Assembly (NCBI GenBank): GCA_012728875.1
Contig: JAAYEF010000031.1
Span: 1-64,000, forward strand
Origin: Candidatus Cloacimonadota bacterium
Lineage (GTDB): Bacteria > Cloacimonadota > Cloacimonadia > Cloacimonadales > Cloacimonadaceae
Direction of reading: 5' to 3'
DNA: 64,000 bases
Part shown: positions 8,754 to 18,667 of the stretch, one piece after another
Layout: each line of letters opens with the position of its first letter
Position numbering within the stretch: the first letter of the stretch is position 1
Translations under genes and position numbers: made by a program
The notes under the pieces: model-generated
What the model was told of the DNA's origin: nothing
The model's database searches: none
Seen by the model: the letters and a program-made list of their open reading frames with translations, nothing else

Positions 8754-11700
8754 ATGAAACGACTTTTCGCGGTAATCTTGATGCTGATGATTGTGGCGGT
8801 TTGGGCGCTGGAACCGCGCTTTGCCACCGACCCCGCCGTCTCGCCGGACGGCAGCGAGATCTGTTTTGTGTATGATGGAGAGCTGTGGCGCGTGCCCTGG
8901 GAAGGCGGGGCTGCCTTGCGGCTCACCGCCACGCAGGAGGATGAATTTGGACCGCAGTGGTCTCCGGACGGAAAAACCATTGCCTTCAATTCCAACCGCG
9001 GCACCGGCAGTTTTGTGTATCTGATGCCCGCTCAGGGCGGCGAAGCGCGTGCGGTTTTTGAGGAAAGCTACACGCTGTGCGACTGGTATGCAGACGGGCA
9101 GGCGCTTTTGGTTACGCGCTACAATCCGGGCTTTGGCTCATCTTTTTACAAAATGCCGCTGGATGGCGGCAGGCCTGTGCTCTTGGCGGAAATTGGCGAC
9201 CGCTTTGCCAGCCTTTCGCCGGATAACAAAAAGATCGTGTTCAACCGTCGCGGCGACCCGCACCGTGAGGCGTATCGCGGCAGCACCGCCGGCGAGCTTT
9301 GGGAAATTGACATTGAAACGAAAAGCTATGCCAGGCTTACTTTTACAGACTACACAGAGCGCTATCCGCGGCATTCCCACACGGGCGACCGGCTCTACTA
9401 TTGCGCCTCGGACGGCGAGCGCTTTCAAATCCATAGCGCCGACGGCATGGACTTTTCCCAGCCCAGGCAGCTTACGAACTTTCCGCAGTGGTCTGCCCGG
9501 GATATAAATGTGGCGCGGCAAAACGACCGCATGGCTTTTGAGATGTTTGATGAAATTTGGACCTGGGAGCCCCAGCGCGGCGCGGCAAAGCTGGAACTGA
9601 AGATAAATGAAGACCATTGGCAGCGGGATTTGCAGAGCGAGAACGTGAAGGACGCCATCGAGGCTTTCGCGGTTTCCGGCGACGATCTGCTGGTGGGCTT
9701 CAAATATAAGTATGACGCGTTTTTCATGCCCCGCAAGGGCGGGGAAGTGATGCCGGCGGGCACAGACCTCACCGCCATCGGCTCCATGGAGTTTTTGGAA
9801 GACGGGCGCAGCCTGGCGCTGAGGATGATGGACGGCGGAATCGGCAGGCTTTTCAGCGTGAAATGCGAGGAAGGGGCAAAGCCGCAGCGCATGGAATGGT
9901 TCGGGGCGGACAGCCTGGATGTGGACCGCTTCTATCGGGATGAAGCTTCCGGAAAGTGGGTCCTCTTCTATGGCGACAAGCTGCAAAGCGGACGCATCGC
10001 CGTGGGCGGTCCCGGCTTGGAAGACCTGAAGCCCATCAACAACAATCGCGCTTCCATTGGCGACTTTGCCATCAACTCCACCGGGGAATATGCAGTTTTT
10101 GCCACCACGCGTGAAGACGTTTGGATGCGCGAGCTTTGGCTGCACGACTTTGCCAGCGGGGAAAACCGCAAGCTGATGAACGATGACCTGTGGGTCAGTT
10201 CCCTGGCGTGGCTGCCGGACAACAGCTCCATCCTGATCGGCAGAGGCGGCGACATCTATCGGCTGGACCTGGTTCCGCGGGATGAATTTGAGTTTGAGAC
10301 CGATAACTGGGACGAGATTTTCAAGCCCTCCGAGGCGAAAAGCGATGAGGAAGTGGACTTGGAAATCGAGATCGATATCTCCGAGGAAAAGGAGGAGGAA
10401 AGCCCCGAAAAGCCGGCGGTGCCGCTCAACATCGTTTGGGAAGGTTTGGAAAAACGCCTTTACCCGATTCTGCAGGAAAACGGACGCAGCCTGAGCGTGG
10501 AAGCTGCCATAGATGACAGCACTTTTTACTATTACTCCTGGGGCAGCGGCGAAGAAAGTGGCATCAAGCTGAAGAAAGCCAACATTCAAGGGAAAAATGC
10601 CAAGGACGTGCACGACCTGGGCAGAAAGGCGAGAAGCCCCCGCCGCGTGGGAGGCAAGCTTTACTGGCTGGACGACGGCAAGATCAGCTGGGTGCATCTG
10701 GAAAAACGCAGCAAGGGCGAGGTGGGCGCCAGCTTCAAATATGAATACAGCCTCAACAAGCTGAACACCCGTGTGTTCGAACAGGTTTGGGGCGCTTTCG
10801 GCTTGAATTTTTATGACCCGAACATGCATGGGCAGGATTGGGATGCGCTGTATGAGCTTTACCATCCCTATGCCGAACAAGCACGCAATATCAGCGACAT
10901 CGCCGCCATCGTGAATGAGATGATCGGCGACGTGGATGCTTCCCACACAGGCTTTTACCCCCGCCGTGAAGGCAGCCTGAAATATGAATCCCCGGCATAT
11001 CTGCCTTTGGAATTCGACTGGCAAAACCAGCCCGAGCTAGGTTTGACAGTGCGTTTGGTGTATCCGAATTCCCCGCTTTTTGCCTACCACGGTTTGAAGG
11101 AAGGGGATCTGCTCACCGCCATCGATGGCGTAAGCATCGGTTCCAAAACCCCGGTGGACAAGCTTTTGCTGGGCAAGGAAGGCAGGCGGATCACCCTGGA
11201 CTATCTGAGCGATGGGGAAGCCAAGCAGGCTGTGCTCACCGGTTTGAGCTGGAGCGAAATCCGGGAGTTGCGTTATGACTATGAAACCGGCTTGAGCCGC
11301 AAAAAGGTGGACGAACTGACCGGCGGCCGCGTTGGCTACATCCACATCCCCAGCATGGGCACTGAAGACTACAGCAATTTCCTGCGCGATCTTTTCCGCG
11401 ACAATGTGGATAAAGATGCACTGATCATCGACGTTCGCGGCAACACCGGCGGCCACATTCACGACCAGATCATAAACCTCCTGAACCGCCAACCCTATGC
11501 CTGGTCCACATCCCGGCGCTACAGCGGCATCCAAAACCTGGAACCCAGAAAGGTTTGGACCCGTCCCAGCATCGTGCTGGCAGACGAAGGTTCCTTTTCC
11601 GATGGCGAGATTTTCCCCACGGTGTATCAGGAACTGGGTTTGGGCAAGGTGGTGGGACAGCCTTCCAGCGGTTCCGTGATCGGAACCTGGCAATATCGCC

Positions 11701-11882
11701 TTTTGGACGGTTCATCCATGCGCATGCCCGGCTCAGGCTGGTATCGGCTGGACGGCACAAACATGGAGGGAACCGGCGTGCAGCCGGACATTTTGGTGGA
11801 AATCAGCCCGGAAGAGCAGATTGCCGGGCACGACACCCAGCTTTTGCGCGCCATCGAAGAAATCCTGAAGGAACTGCCCTGA
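8754..11882 (+). CDS. Exported tricorn-type S41 protease
   Basis: This is a tricorn protease homologue that cuts peptides into small fragments. Order of parts: a signal peptide (about 1-18, ending VWA), a six-bladed beta-propeller with SPDG repeats (about 20-280), a second propeller (about 300-640), an acidic linker near 524-550 within it, a PDZ-like region (VRLVYPNSPL...GLKEGDLLTAIDG) and the S41 core. The catalytic set matches tricorn: S730-H731 in DASHTG, the likely nucleophile S949 in GSFSDGE, and a C-terminal acidic residue after GWYRLDG. At 1042 residues it is full length. The signal peptide places it in the periplasm or outside. It starts 12 bp after the DUF342 gene in the same operon. 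Confidence 0.92.
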   Translation: MKRLFAVILMLMIVAVWALEPRFATDPAVSPDGSEICFVYDGELWRVPWEGGAALRLTATQEDEFGPQWSPDGKTIAFNSNRGTGSFVYLMPAQGGEARAVFEESYTLCDWYADGQALLVTRYNPGFGSSFYKMPLDGGRPVLLAEIGDRFASLSPDNKKIVFNRRGDPHREAYRGSTAGELWEIDIETKSYARLTFTDYTERYPRHSHTGDRLYYCASDGERFQIHSADGMDFSQPRQLTNFPQWSARDINVARQNDRMAFEMFDEIWTWEPQRGAAKLELKINEDHWQRDLQSENVKDAIEAFAVSGDDLLVGFKYKYDAFFMPRKGGEVMPAGTDLTAIGSMEFLEDGRSLALRMMDGGIGRLFSVKCEEGAKPQRMEWFGADSLDVDRFYRDEASGKWVLFYGDKLQSGRIAVGGPGLEDLKPINNNRASIGDFAINSTGEYAVFATTREDVWMRELWLHDFASGENRKLMNDDLWVSSLAWLPDNSSILIGRGGDIYRLDLVPRDEFEFETDNWDEIFKPSEAKSDEEVDLEIEIDISEEKEEESPEKPAVPLNIVWEGLEKRLYPILQENGRSLSVEAAIDDSTFYYYSWGSGEESGIKLKKANIQGKNAKDVHDLGRKARSPRRVGGKLYWLDDGKISWVHLEKRSKGEVGASFKYEYSLNKLNTRVFEQVWGAFGLNFYDPNMHGQDWDALYELYHPYAEQARNISDIAAIVNEMIGDVDASHTGFYPRREGSLKYESPAYLPLEFDWQNQPELGLTVRLVYPNSPLFAYHGLKEGDLLTAIDGVSIGSKTPVDKLLLGKEGRRITLDYLSDGEAKQAVLTGLSWSEIRELRYDYETGLSRKKVDELTGGRVGYIHIPSMGTEDYSNFLRDLFRDNVDKDALIIDVRGNTGGHIHDQIINLLNRQPYAWSTSRRYSGIQNLEPRKVWTRPSIVLADEGSFSDGEIFPTVYQELGLGKVVGQPSSGSVIGTWQYRLLDGSSMRMPGSGWYRLDGTNMEGTGVQPDILVEISPEEQIAGHDTQLLRAIEEILKELP

Positions 11883-11915
11883 ACACTTTAACAAAGATGA
11901 AAACCGGAGCAAAGA

Positions 11916-12794
11916 ATGCCAGTCGATGAAGATATGCGCAAGCTGATCCTGAGAGCGGAAGCGCTGATGAAAACTAACTGGCTGCATGCGGCTCAGCTGC
12001 TGATGCAGGCGGTGGAGGAAAACCCGGACCATCCGCATCCGCTGATCGCCCTGGGAGATTTCTATCAAAAGCGCCAGCTTTACGACAAGGCTGTGCGCTG
12101 CTTCCAGTCCGCACTGAAACTGGATCCGAACGACGACCAGCTCAAGCTGGTGATCGGCAACACGTTTTTTGCCCAGGGCGAATATCAACTGGCGATCGTT
12201 TATTACGACAAGATCAGGGATCCCAACCCCGATGTGCGCTACAACAAGGCGCTGGCGCTGGCTTATCTGGGCAAAAACCTGGAAAGTATCGCCATCATGC
12301 GCGAATTGATGGGCGTGATCGACAACAATCCCTTCATCTATTTCCTCTTGATCGAACAGCTTTTCCGGGTGGGGGACTATGAAGCCGCACAGCGCTGCAT
12401 TGCCAAGGCGGAGGAAAGGATCGGGGCACATCAGCACCTGCTGCTCTTGAAGGCGCTCAGCTTTGCCCACTTTAAAAACTGGCTGATGGCGTTGAACGCA
12501 TTCATGGCTTACGACCGCCTGGGAAACCGGATGCAGACCGAACACAGATTGGTGTATTCGGATTGCGCCGTCAGAAGCGGCATGCCGGCTTTGGGTATCT
12601 CGGTTTTGGAAAAAGCAGTGCAGGAAAACCCATATTCCATCGGACTTTATGAGGAAGTGGTGCGTCTGCTCCTGCGCGAAAAAGAGCACGACAAGGCGCG
12701 CAAATATCTGAATCAGGCCAAGCGCTTCTATCCGCTGTTGAGCCCGATGCTGCAGCTTTTGCAGGGGCGTTTGGTCAGGCTGGAAGAAGAGTGA
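11916..12794 (+). CDS. TPR-repeat protein
   Basis: A 292-residue protein made almost wholly of tetratricopeptide-type helix pairs. The consensus is plain in ALGDFYQKRQLYDKAVRCF, with a following LDPN turn, and again in later units. There is no signal peptide or membrane segment, so it is probably a cytosolic scaffold or adaptor. No catalytic domain is seen and no specific function can be given. It is preceded by GGAG about 7 nt before the ATG, lies 33 bp after the tricorn gene, and overlaps manA as GTGA. Confidence 0.8.
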   Translation: MPVDEDMRKLILRAEALMKTNWLHAAQLLMQAVEENPDHPHPLIALGDFYQKRQLYDKAVRCFQSALKLDPNDDQLKLVIGNTFFAQGEYQLAIVYYDKIRDPNPDVRYNKALALAYLGKNLESIAIMRELMGVIDNNPFIYFLLIEQLFRVGDYEAAQRCIAKAEERIGAHQHLLLLKALSFAHFKNWLMALNAFMAYDRLGNRMQTEHRLVYSDCAVRSGMPALGISVLEKAVQENPYSIGLYEEVVRLLLREKEHDKARKYLNQAKRFYPLLSPMLQLLQGRLVRLEEE

Positions 12795-13993
12795 AGACCC
12801 TGCACAAGCTGAATGCCCCGCTGAAAAACTATGCCTGGGGCTCGGCGGAGTTCATTCCCAAAGTTCTGGGAAAAGCTCTGCAAGCGGGCGTGCCCGTGGC
12901 GGAAATGTGGCTGGGAGCCCATCCCAGCGATTCCAGCATTCTGGCGGAAAGCGGACTGAGCCTGAGGGAACTGATTGCCTCGGATCCCAAGGCCAGCCTG
13001 GGGCGCGGAGCCCTTTTGGCAGAGGGGGAACTGCCCTTTCTGCTCAAGGTCTTGGCCGCGGCTGAACCTCTTTCCTTGCAGGCGCATCCCAGCGCCGCCC
13101 AAGCCAAGCTGGGCTTCGAGCGGGAGAACAGCCTGGGCTTGTCTCTGGATTCACCTCTGCGCAACTATCGCGACCCTTTGCCAAAGCCGGAATTGCTCTG
13201 CGCGCTCACGCCTTTCAAGGCCATGTGCGGATTCCGTCCCGCCGGGCAGATTGCCAAAAACTTGAAGGATGCGGGAATTGACGGCTTTTTGCGCAAATAT
13301 GGGGTCTTTGAACGCCATCCCAGTCCGCGTTCCTTTGCCGACCTGGGCATGGAGCTTTTGAACCTTGGAAAGCAGCAGTTGGAACTGGCTTTGGAGAACC
13401 TGGATGTGGCTTTGCAGGAAGAAGCTTTGGATCCAGCCATCCGGGATTGCATTGCAGAACTGCGCAGCCGCCATCCCGGGGACAGGGGTTTGCTGGCGCC
13501 GCTGTATCTGAACGTGTTCCTGCTGGAGCCGGGGGAAGCGCTGTTTTTGGAAGCGGGGGTTTTGCACGCCTATCTGGAAGGCGCCGGAATCGAGATCATG
13601 GGAAATTCAGACAACGTTTTGCGCGGAGGATTGACGCCCAAGCATATCGACAGCCTGGAACTGACCCGCATTCTGGATTTCAGACCCTATCCGGGCGGAA
13701 TCCTGCGGCCTCAAAAGATCGGACCGGGCTTGGAAGCCTATCACACTGCGGCGCAGGAGTTTGAACTGCGACGGATAGATCTGGACGGCTGTGGGCTCGC
13801 CCTCAAGATGAACGATGCACCCATGATTCTGCTCTGTGAGGAAGGAAGTGCGACCCTGAGCACAGAAGCTGAGAGCCTGGAGCTGGGCAAAGGCGAAAGC
13901 GCTTTTGTGGCGGCAAGCCTGGAAAGGCTGGAATTGGAAGGAAGGGGGAAACTTTGGTTGGCAAGTCTGCCGCTGGGGGAAGTCCTAAAGTAG
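12791..13993 (+). CDS. manA: Mannose-6-phosphate isomerase, class I
   Basis: ManA interconverts mannose-6-phosphate and fructose-6-phosphate and feeds GDP-mannose synthesis. The zinc ligands of the type I fold are in place: Q97 and H99 in LQAHP, E134 in PKPELL and H259 in GVLHAYLEG. The signature GNSDNVLRGGLTPK is at about 271-284. The length of 400 residues is normal. It starts with GTG, overlapping the TPR stop by 4 bp, and is the last gene of the operon. No convincing terminator follows; the next 250 bp contain decayed repeats. Confidence 0.95.
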   Translation: MKTLHKLNAPLKNYAWGSAEFIPKVLGKALQAGVPVAEMWLGAHPSDSSILAESGLSLRELIASDPKASLGRGALLAEGELPFLLKVLAAAEPLSLQAHPSAAQAKLGFERENSLGLSLDSPLRNYRDPLPKPELLCALTPFKAMCGFRPAGQIAKNLKDAGIDGFLRKYGVFERHPSPRSFADLGMELLNLGKQQLELALENLDVALQEEALDPAIRDCIAELRSRHPGDRGLLAPLYLNVFLLEPGEALFLEAGVLHAYLEGAGIEIMGNSDNVLRGGLTPKHIDSLELTRILDFRPYPGGILRPQKIGPGLEAYHTAAQEFELRRIDLDGCGLALKMNDAPMILLCEEGSATLSTEAESLELGKGESAFVAASLERLELEGRGKLWLASLPLGEVLK

Positions 13994-14250
13994 GGAGTTG
14001 TCAGTTGTCAGTTTTTTGAGTAGGCGAGGGGGTCAGATAGCGAGATGGTGAGATGGTGGCTAAGTGACTGGCAGATCAGCCCAAATCCCTTTTCATCGTT
14101 CCCATCAGAAAGAATCCCCTGGCCAAAACTCTAAAACCCCAGACCCTCTATCCAGATAAATCCGACATTACCCAAATAGCCTTGTTACCAGATTCTATCG
14201 CCAGGCTCCGTCTCGCCACCTCGCCATTTCCCTGATCTATCGAAGAATTG
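13994..14250. repeat. Decayed copy of the composite intergenic repeat
   Basis: Between the convergent manA and barrel genes there is no gene. Remnants of the same repeat family are visible: a GCGAGATGGTGAGATGG minisatellite at about 14022-14059, a CAAATCCCTTTTCATCG piece near 14083 that matches the inner edge of the terminal unit, and CGCCACCTCGCCAT near 14214. The core GATTAGGGATGCACAGGAT is not found, so this copy looks degraded. Confidence 0.5.
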
Positions 14251-15861
14251 TCAAAACTGAAATTCAATCCCCAGGGTCAGGGATTCGATAACCTCGTCTT
14301 TGCCTTGGATGATGCCGTCGTTGTTTACATCGCGGTAATATTCCCGGTAGCGGCAGACCAGATTGTAGTTATCACCATAGTTATACACGATTCTGCCGTT
14401 GAGCTGTGAATTTGAATTGCGCCAGTTTTTGAAGTCCAGCTTGTCCACATCGGTTTGCGAATAGTAGATGGAAGCTTCCTTCAGGCGGGGGAACTGTTCC
14501 GGCATGAAGCTCAGCTTTGCCCACAGCGATTTGCCCTTTGTCACATCCTGCCCAAACATGTCCTGATATGCCACCTTCATCTGGGCAAAGTTTGCAAAGT
14601 TTCCCATCAGATAGCCAAACCAGCCCTGGCTGGACTTCAGTCCCGCCAGTTCATCCTGCTTCAGGCGCAGGCTGTAGCTACGGTGTCCGTCCACCACATG
14701 GTCCACCACCTGGCAGCGCTGGTCATCGTAAAGCTGGTTGAAATATGAGGGCATAAATTGGTCGTTGAAATGGCGAAATTCCAGCTTCATATCGAAGATG
14801 AAAAACCTTGCCGCCAGCCCGGGCAGGATGATCCCGGAGCCGTGGTCGCGCATGATGGCATATTCGCCGTAGTTGCTCAGGCGCAGGCCTTCGGTGTCGA
14901 TGATCGGCAGTTCATAGTCCACGCTGTAAACCCACATGGACTTGGTTTGGGGATATGAATCCGCAGAATCCGGGAATACGGCGGTGTCGAAGGGATAACC
15001 CGGATAGGTTTCCTGGATGTTTGGGAAAACCTCGTTCACATACGGGTTCAAATTGGGGTGGTCGATGATGGAATTTCCATTCAGGTCGATGTCCAGTTCA
15101 TCCGGAATGCCATCACCATCCGTATCCAGCCAATATTGCGGGTCGTGGGGAAATTTGTCGTAAACATCAGGAATGCCGTCTCCGTCGGAATCGGGATATT
15201 TGCCGCAGGGATTGCGGTCGGCGCCAAAGCTTCCGCCCAGGCTGATGTTTTTAAGTATCGGCAAACCCATGGCCGTCAAGGGTTTAAAAGCCACCTTGCC
15301 GGCGAGGACCTCGTTTTTGGAAACGTCGTGGGTGTAGAGCTCAAAGCCGAAGCCGTAGGCGTTTGTGTTGGCACCAAGATAGGCTCCGATCGGCTTTTCC
15401 TGAGGGTAGCGCAGCATGTTTGAATAGTCGTCGAAGATCAAGCCGTGCCCCAAAGTGTAGTCCGGAATGCAGCCCACCTTGAAGTAGAGCGAATCGCGGC
15501 GGTCGGAAAAGCGCAGGTAAAAGAGCTTTTTTGCCAGGTCGTCCCAGCTTTCCCAGCCTGCCCGGCGCAAATGTCCCTCGCCGTCGAAGAGTAAATCGAG
15601 ATCCACCCCGAGCCCAACTTTCCAAAGTGCCACCTCCGGCCTCAAACGGATTTGGGAATACCAGTTCCCTTCCACCAGGATATTGCCCAAAAGCCCGCCC
15701 AGCCCGAAGTTTGGCCGGGAAAAGATCTCATAAACGGGCTCTTCCCACGCCTCATCACCGGGGAAAATGTATTCGTCGTTCATGCTCTGCGCGCTCAAAA
15801 TGGCGGGCAGAAGCAAGAGAACGAGGATGATGATCCCGGGGTTAAAGTTTTCCTTTTTCAT
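14251..15861 (-). CDS. Outer-membrane beta-barrel protein with thrombospondin type 3 calcium repeats
   Basis: A 536-residue exported protein. The signal peptide runs to about residue 25 (ILSAQS). The following sequence alternates polar and hydrophobic residues in strand-length blocks rich in Tyr, Phe and Gly, as in outer-membrane barrels, and the protein ends in Phe (GIEFQF), the usual barrel-assembly signal. Residues 224-260 hold two DSDGDGIPD-type thrombospondin type 3 repeats that bind calcium, probably in an extracellular loop. Substrate and role are unknown. There is no T9SS sorting domain, consistent with an integral outer-membrane protein. It lies downstream of, and on the same strand as, the secreted-protein block, separated from it by a terminator. 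Confidence 0.7.
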   Translation of the reverse strand: MKKENFNPGIIILVLLLLPAILSAQSMNDEYIFPGDEAWEEPVYEIFSRPNFGLGGLLGNILVEGNWYSQIRLRPEVALWKVGLGVDLDLLFDGEGHLRRAGWESWDDLAKKLFYLRFSDRRDSLYFKVGCIPDYTLGHGLIFDDYSNMLRYPQEKPIGAYLGANTNAYGFGFELYTHDVSKNEVLAGKVAFKPLTAMGLPILKNISLGGSFGADRNPCGKYPDSDGDGIPDVYDKFPHDPQYWLDTDGDGIPDELDIDLNGNSIIDHPNLNPYVNEVFPNIQETYPGYPFDTAVFPDSADSYPQTKSMWVYSVDYELPIIDTEGLRLSNYGEYAIMRDHGSGIILPGLAARFFIFDMKLEFRHFNDQFMPSYFNQLYDDQRCQVVDHVVDGHRSYSLRLKQDELAGLKSSQGWFGYLMGNFANFAQMKVAYQDMFGQDVTKGKSLWAKLSFMPEQFPRLKEASIYYSQTDVDKLDFKNWRNSNSQLNGRIVYNYGDNYNLVCRYREYYRDVNNDGIIQGKDEVIESLTLGIEFQF

Positions 15862-15987
15862 GGCTTTAGCTCAAAAAAGCGCTCTTTCCTCTTTCTGTCA
15901 AGCAAAACTTGGGTTTTCAAACCCTTTAGAAAACATGTGGCATAAACTTATGCCCCCAAATTGATCGGATTTGCCGGGGAAAGCACA

Positions 15988-16021
15988 TAAAAAGCGCCGG
16001 GCGACATCCAAGCCACCCGGC
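15988..16021 (-). terminator. Rho-independent terminator
   Basis: On the minus strand a GCCGGG...CCCGGC hairpin is followed by a T run (plus-strand A run at 15989-15993). It lies just after the stop of the 671-residue sorting-domain protein. Confidence 0.85.
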
Positions 16022-16041
16022 ATCAGGAGCTGACATGTATT

Positions 16042-18057
16042 CTATTTTATCAATACAGCCTTGCGGGAATAGCTTTCTTTTCCTGCCGTCATGCGGATAT
16101 GGTAGATTCCGGTTCCGCAGTTGCGGCCCTGTTCGTCACGTCCGTCCCATTGGGTGCGATGGTTTCCGGCATTTTTGTATCCCAGCGGGATGCGCTTCAT
16201 CAGCTCTCCGCGGGCGTTGTAGATTTCGAAGTTGACATTGGCGTCTTCCTTCAGGCTGAAGGGGATGAACGCCATGGGGTTGAAGGGGTTGGGATAGATG
16301 GGCTTGAGCTGGGTGAGCAGCGGAAGTTCCGGCACTTCGTTGTCCGCCACGCTGATCCGGACGCTGACGGGACCGTGGAACTGCACGCTGCCATTGAAGT
16401 CAGAGTTTTGCAGCCAGTAGTAATACAGTCCGTCTTCAAAGATCTCGGTATCCTTGAAAGTGTAGCTGTGCTGCTGGGAACTGTTTGTGGCGGGGATCAG
16501 TTCGCTCACCGTGATGGCTGCTGAGAGGTCGCTCTGGGTGTGGCGCAGCACATAGAAGCCCAGCACGCCGGTTTCGGACTGGGTGACCCACATCAGGTTT
16601 ACAAAGTTGTCCGCCGAAATGGTGGCGGTGAAGGAGGAAAGCTCCACCGGCACAGACCGGTTGGCAAAGGCCCAGATGCGGGTCTGGGTGTCGGACCCCA
16701 GGTTTTCCACGCCGTCAAGGGTCACAACTGAATCCAGCACCGGCACGCGATCCTGATATAGGACCCAAGTGTTGCCGCCATCATCGCTCACATACGCGTC
16801 CACAAGCATTACATTGTACCATTCGGTGGGGTTATGGAAATTCATCTGCACCCCGCCAACCTGGACGCCGTAGGTTTCCCAGGTGTGCAGATATGTAACC
16901 ACGTTGCCTGGGATGGAGTATTGGGTCAGTTTGTCCACCTCCACCTGGAAGTCGTCCACATACACGCCGGCACCACCGGCAATATGGAAATCCTCGGCGT
17001 TGAAAAACAGCGCATGGTCAGCGAAAAAGAGCCTGCCGCCAATGAAGATAAGCTCGTCATGCCACAAATCCTGATCCTGTGTTCCACTGATGATGATGTC
17101 GCGGCTCATGGTCAGGTTATAAAGAATACCTTTATCTCCGAGCATGACAACCATCATAAAGTCGATAATCCCATCTTCAGGAATCTCATAGCCGGTGGAA
17201 TAATCTGTATTTCCGGAAGCATATAAGATCTCAATTAAAGCATCGGGGTGATAGCTGGGATGTGTGTCAAAACTTCCCGCGGGACTATCCTGTTCGATGT
17301 TGCCAATCTGCACAATCGCATCCACATCGGCAGATCCCATATGCAGTCGCGATGAATTGGTCACCTGCCCGGTGAAAAGGTCTATCCTGCTCAGCGGAAT
17401 GGGATTGCTGCCTGCCAGCGTGAGCCCGGTTCCGTTATTCAGATTGAAGCAGCAGATCATGTTGGTGATGCTGCCGTTATTGCTAAAGGTTTGAGGCTGA
17501 GTTCCACTGAAATAGAAGTCTGTACAGGAGGCGCAGCAATCCAAGGTGCCGCTTGAGCTGTTGGTGAAATTCCCAAGCGCAAAGAAAATCGTCCTTGAAT
17601 GGGAATGAGATCCGCTTCCGGCGCACCACTTGAGGGTGCCGCTGACGTTCGTATTGCCAAGCACGCCCAACACGGTTTCGCAGTCGAGTATCAGCGTTCC
17701 GCCGGAGTTAATCGTCAAGCTTCCTGCCGCTGCCTGATTGTCCAAATTGTAGGCATCATCCACGGTCACAGTGATATTTGAAGGGATGATAACATCGTCC
17801 CCGGAGCCCGGCACCGACGGAAAAAAAAGGCCCCAAGTATAGGGATCGCTCCAATTTCCGTCTCGCCTCGCGGTTTTTGTGGCTCTTTGTGTTTGCAATC
17901 CGTCAGATGTCAACTGATGCTTTTCCTGCGGCATAAAATTGCTGGCGCCAGCCAAAACGCCGCCTCCTGCAGGCTCCGTCAACAAAGATGCCCATGCTGA
18001 AGAAACCGCCCACAGCATCAAAGCCAGGGCAATGGCTAAAAATGCAATCTTTTTCAT
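16042..18057 (-). CDS. Secreted repeat protein with T9SS sorting domain (shorter paralogue)
   Basis: The start was set at 18057, where ATG is preceded by AAAGGAG and a good signal peptide begins (MKKIAF, ending about residue 23). A further upstream in-frame start has no ribosome site and would bury the signal peptide. The 671-residue mature protein has a strand-rich middle part with 'LTINSGGTLILD' and 'LTLAGSNPIP' type motifs, an FN3-like domain beginning VPVELSSFTATIS, and a sorting domain starting IYPNPFNP with a terminal KAVLIK. From about residue 60 onward it is a paralogue of the second half of the neighbour at 18668-22822. The role is unknown; surface display or release is predicted. 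Confidence 0.85.
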   Translation of the reverse strand: MKKIAFLAIALALMLWAVSSAWASLLTEPAGGGVLAGASNFMPQEKHQLTSDGLQTQRATKTARRDGNWSDPYTWGLFFPSVPGSGDDVIIPSNITVTVDDAYNLDNQAAAGSLTINSGGTLILDCETVLGVLGNTNVSGTLKWCAGSGSHSHSRTIFFALGNFTNSSSGTLDCCASCTDFYFSGTQPQTFSNNGSITNMICCFNLNNGTGLTLAGSNPIPLSRIDLFTGQVTNSSRLHMGSADVDAIVQIGNIEQDSPAGSFDTHPSYHPDALIEILYASGNTDYSTGYEIPEDGIIDFMMVVMLGDKGILYNLTMSRDIIISGTQDQDLWHDELIFIGGRLFFADHALFFNAEDFHIAGGAGVYVDDFQVEVDKLTQYSIPGNVVTYLHTWETYGVQVGGVQMNFHNPTEWYNVMLVDAYVSDDGGNTWVLYQDRVPVLDSVVTLDGVENLGSDTQTRIWAFANRSVPVELSSFTATISADNFVNLMWVTQSETGVLGFYVLRHTQSDLSAAITVSELIPATNSSQQHSYTFKDTEIFEDGLYYYWLQNSDFNGSVQFHGPVSVRISVADNEVPELPLLTQLKPIYPNPFNPMAFIPFSLKEDANVNFEIYNARGELMKRIPLGYKNAGNHRTQWDGRDEQGRNCGTGIYHIRMTAGKESYSRKAVLIK

Positions 18058-18070
18058 AAGACTCTCCTTT

Positions 18071-18087
18071 GAACACACCAAGTGTTC
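18071..18087 (-). promoter_or_regulatory. Small perfect inverted repeat in a 5' leader
   Basis: GAACAC and GTGTTC flank a 5-nt loop, 14 bp upstream of the start codon at 18057 and directly upstream of its ribosome site. It could be an operator or a leader hairpin affecting translation; there is no further support. Confidence 0.3.
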
Positions 18088-18608
18088 TTGATTTGTATAA
18101 TCCAAATCCGACCCGAAGATTTGAACCTTCACTGTGTCGGGCTTCACTTCTATATCCTAAAAAGCTGTCACCAGCCTGAAAAATCTGGAACTCCAAAAGG
18201 ATCTCCAAAGTTCATGTGGCTATACTTCGGGATCATCAAAATAAAGTCAAGCGGTATTTCATAAATTATATTTTAATATTTTGGTTTCCTTCAAGCGGGT
18301 TAACTATCTATAAACAAAAATGTTTGCCCCATCCACAGTATATCATTTAAAAAGCCATTTGCCGTAAATCGCGAGTAATGGAGACTTGGTCAATTTGAAG
18401 GGCTTAAATGTCTCAAGTCCTCCAGCTCAATACTCCCAAACTTGATGACATTTCTCTTTTCCATAGTCAAACGTTCAACCGAACATAAGTTGCAGCTAAG
18501 CTACTGTAGCATATTGAGATAGCTATCATGTGGATTATTTTCAACAAGAGCTCTGGATTTTGAGGAAAACGGGGATGGAGGAGGTCTGCAAACTGAGATT
18601 TTTGGGAA

Positions 18609-18640
18609 CAAAAAAGCCGGGCGACGTTTTGTCACCCGGC
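18609..18640 (-). terminator. Rho-independent terminator
   Basis: A 10-bp stem (arms 18616-18625 and 18631-18640, one G-T pair) with a 5-nt loop is followed on the minus strand by six T. It terminates the 1384-residue secreted protein. Confidence 0.92.
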
Positions 18641-18667
18641 ATCGAGTTTATCTTTTGATTTAGGTTT

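Larger units (their letters stand above)
18058..18667. other. Intergenic region between two paralogous secreted-protein genes
   Basis: About 610 bp without a credible gene. It holds the leader hairpin at 18071-18087, an AT-rich segment around 18240-18300 that may include the promoter of the minus-strand gene, and the terminator at 18609-18640. I see nothing else. Confidence 0.6.

Noticed and set aside
9138-11024. 628-codon minus-strand frame inside the tricorn gene
   Set aside because: The plus strand encodes an intact tricorn protease; the reverse frame has no start signal and no recognisable domain.
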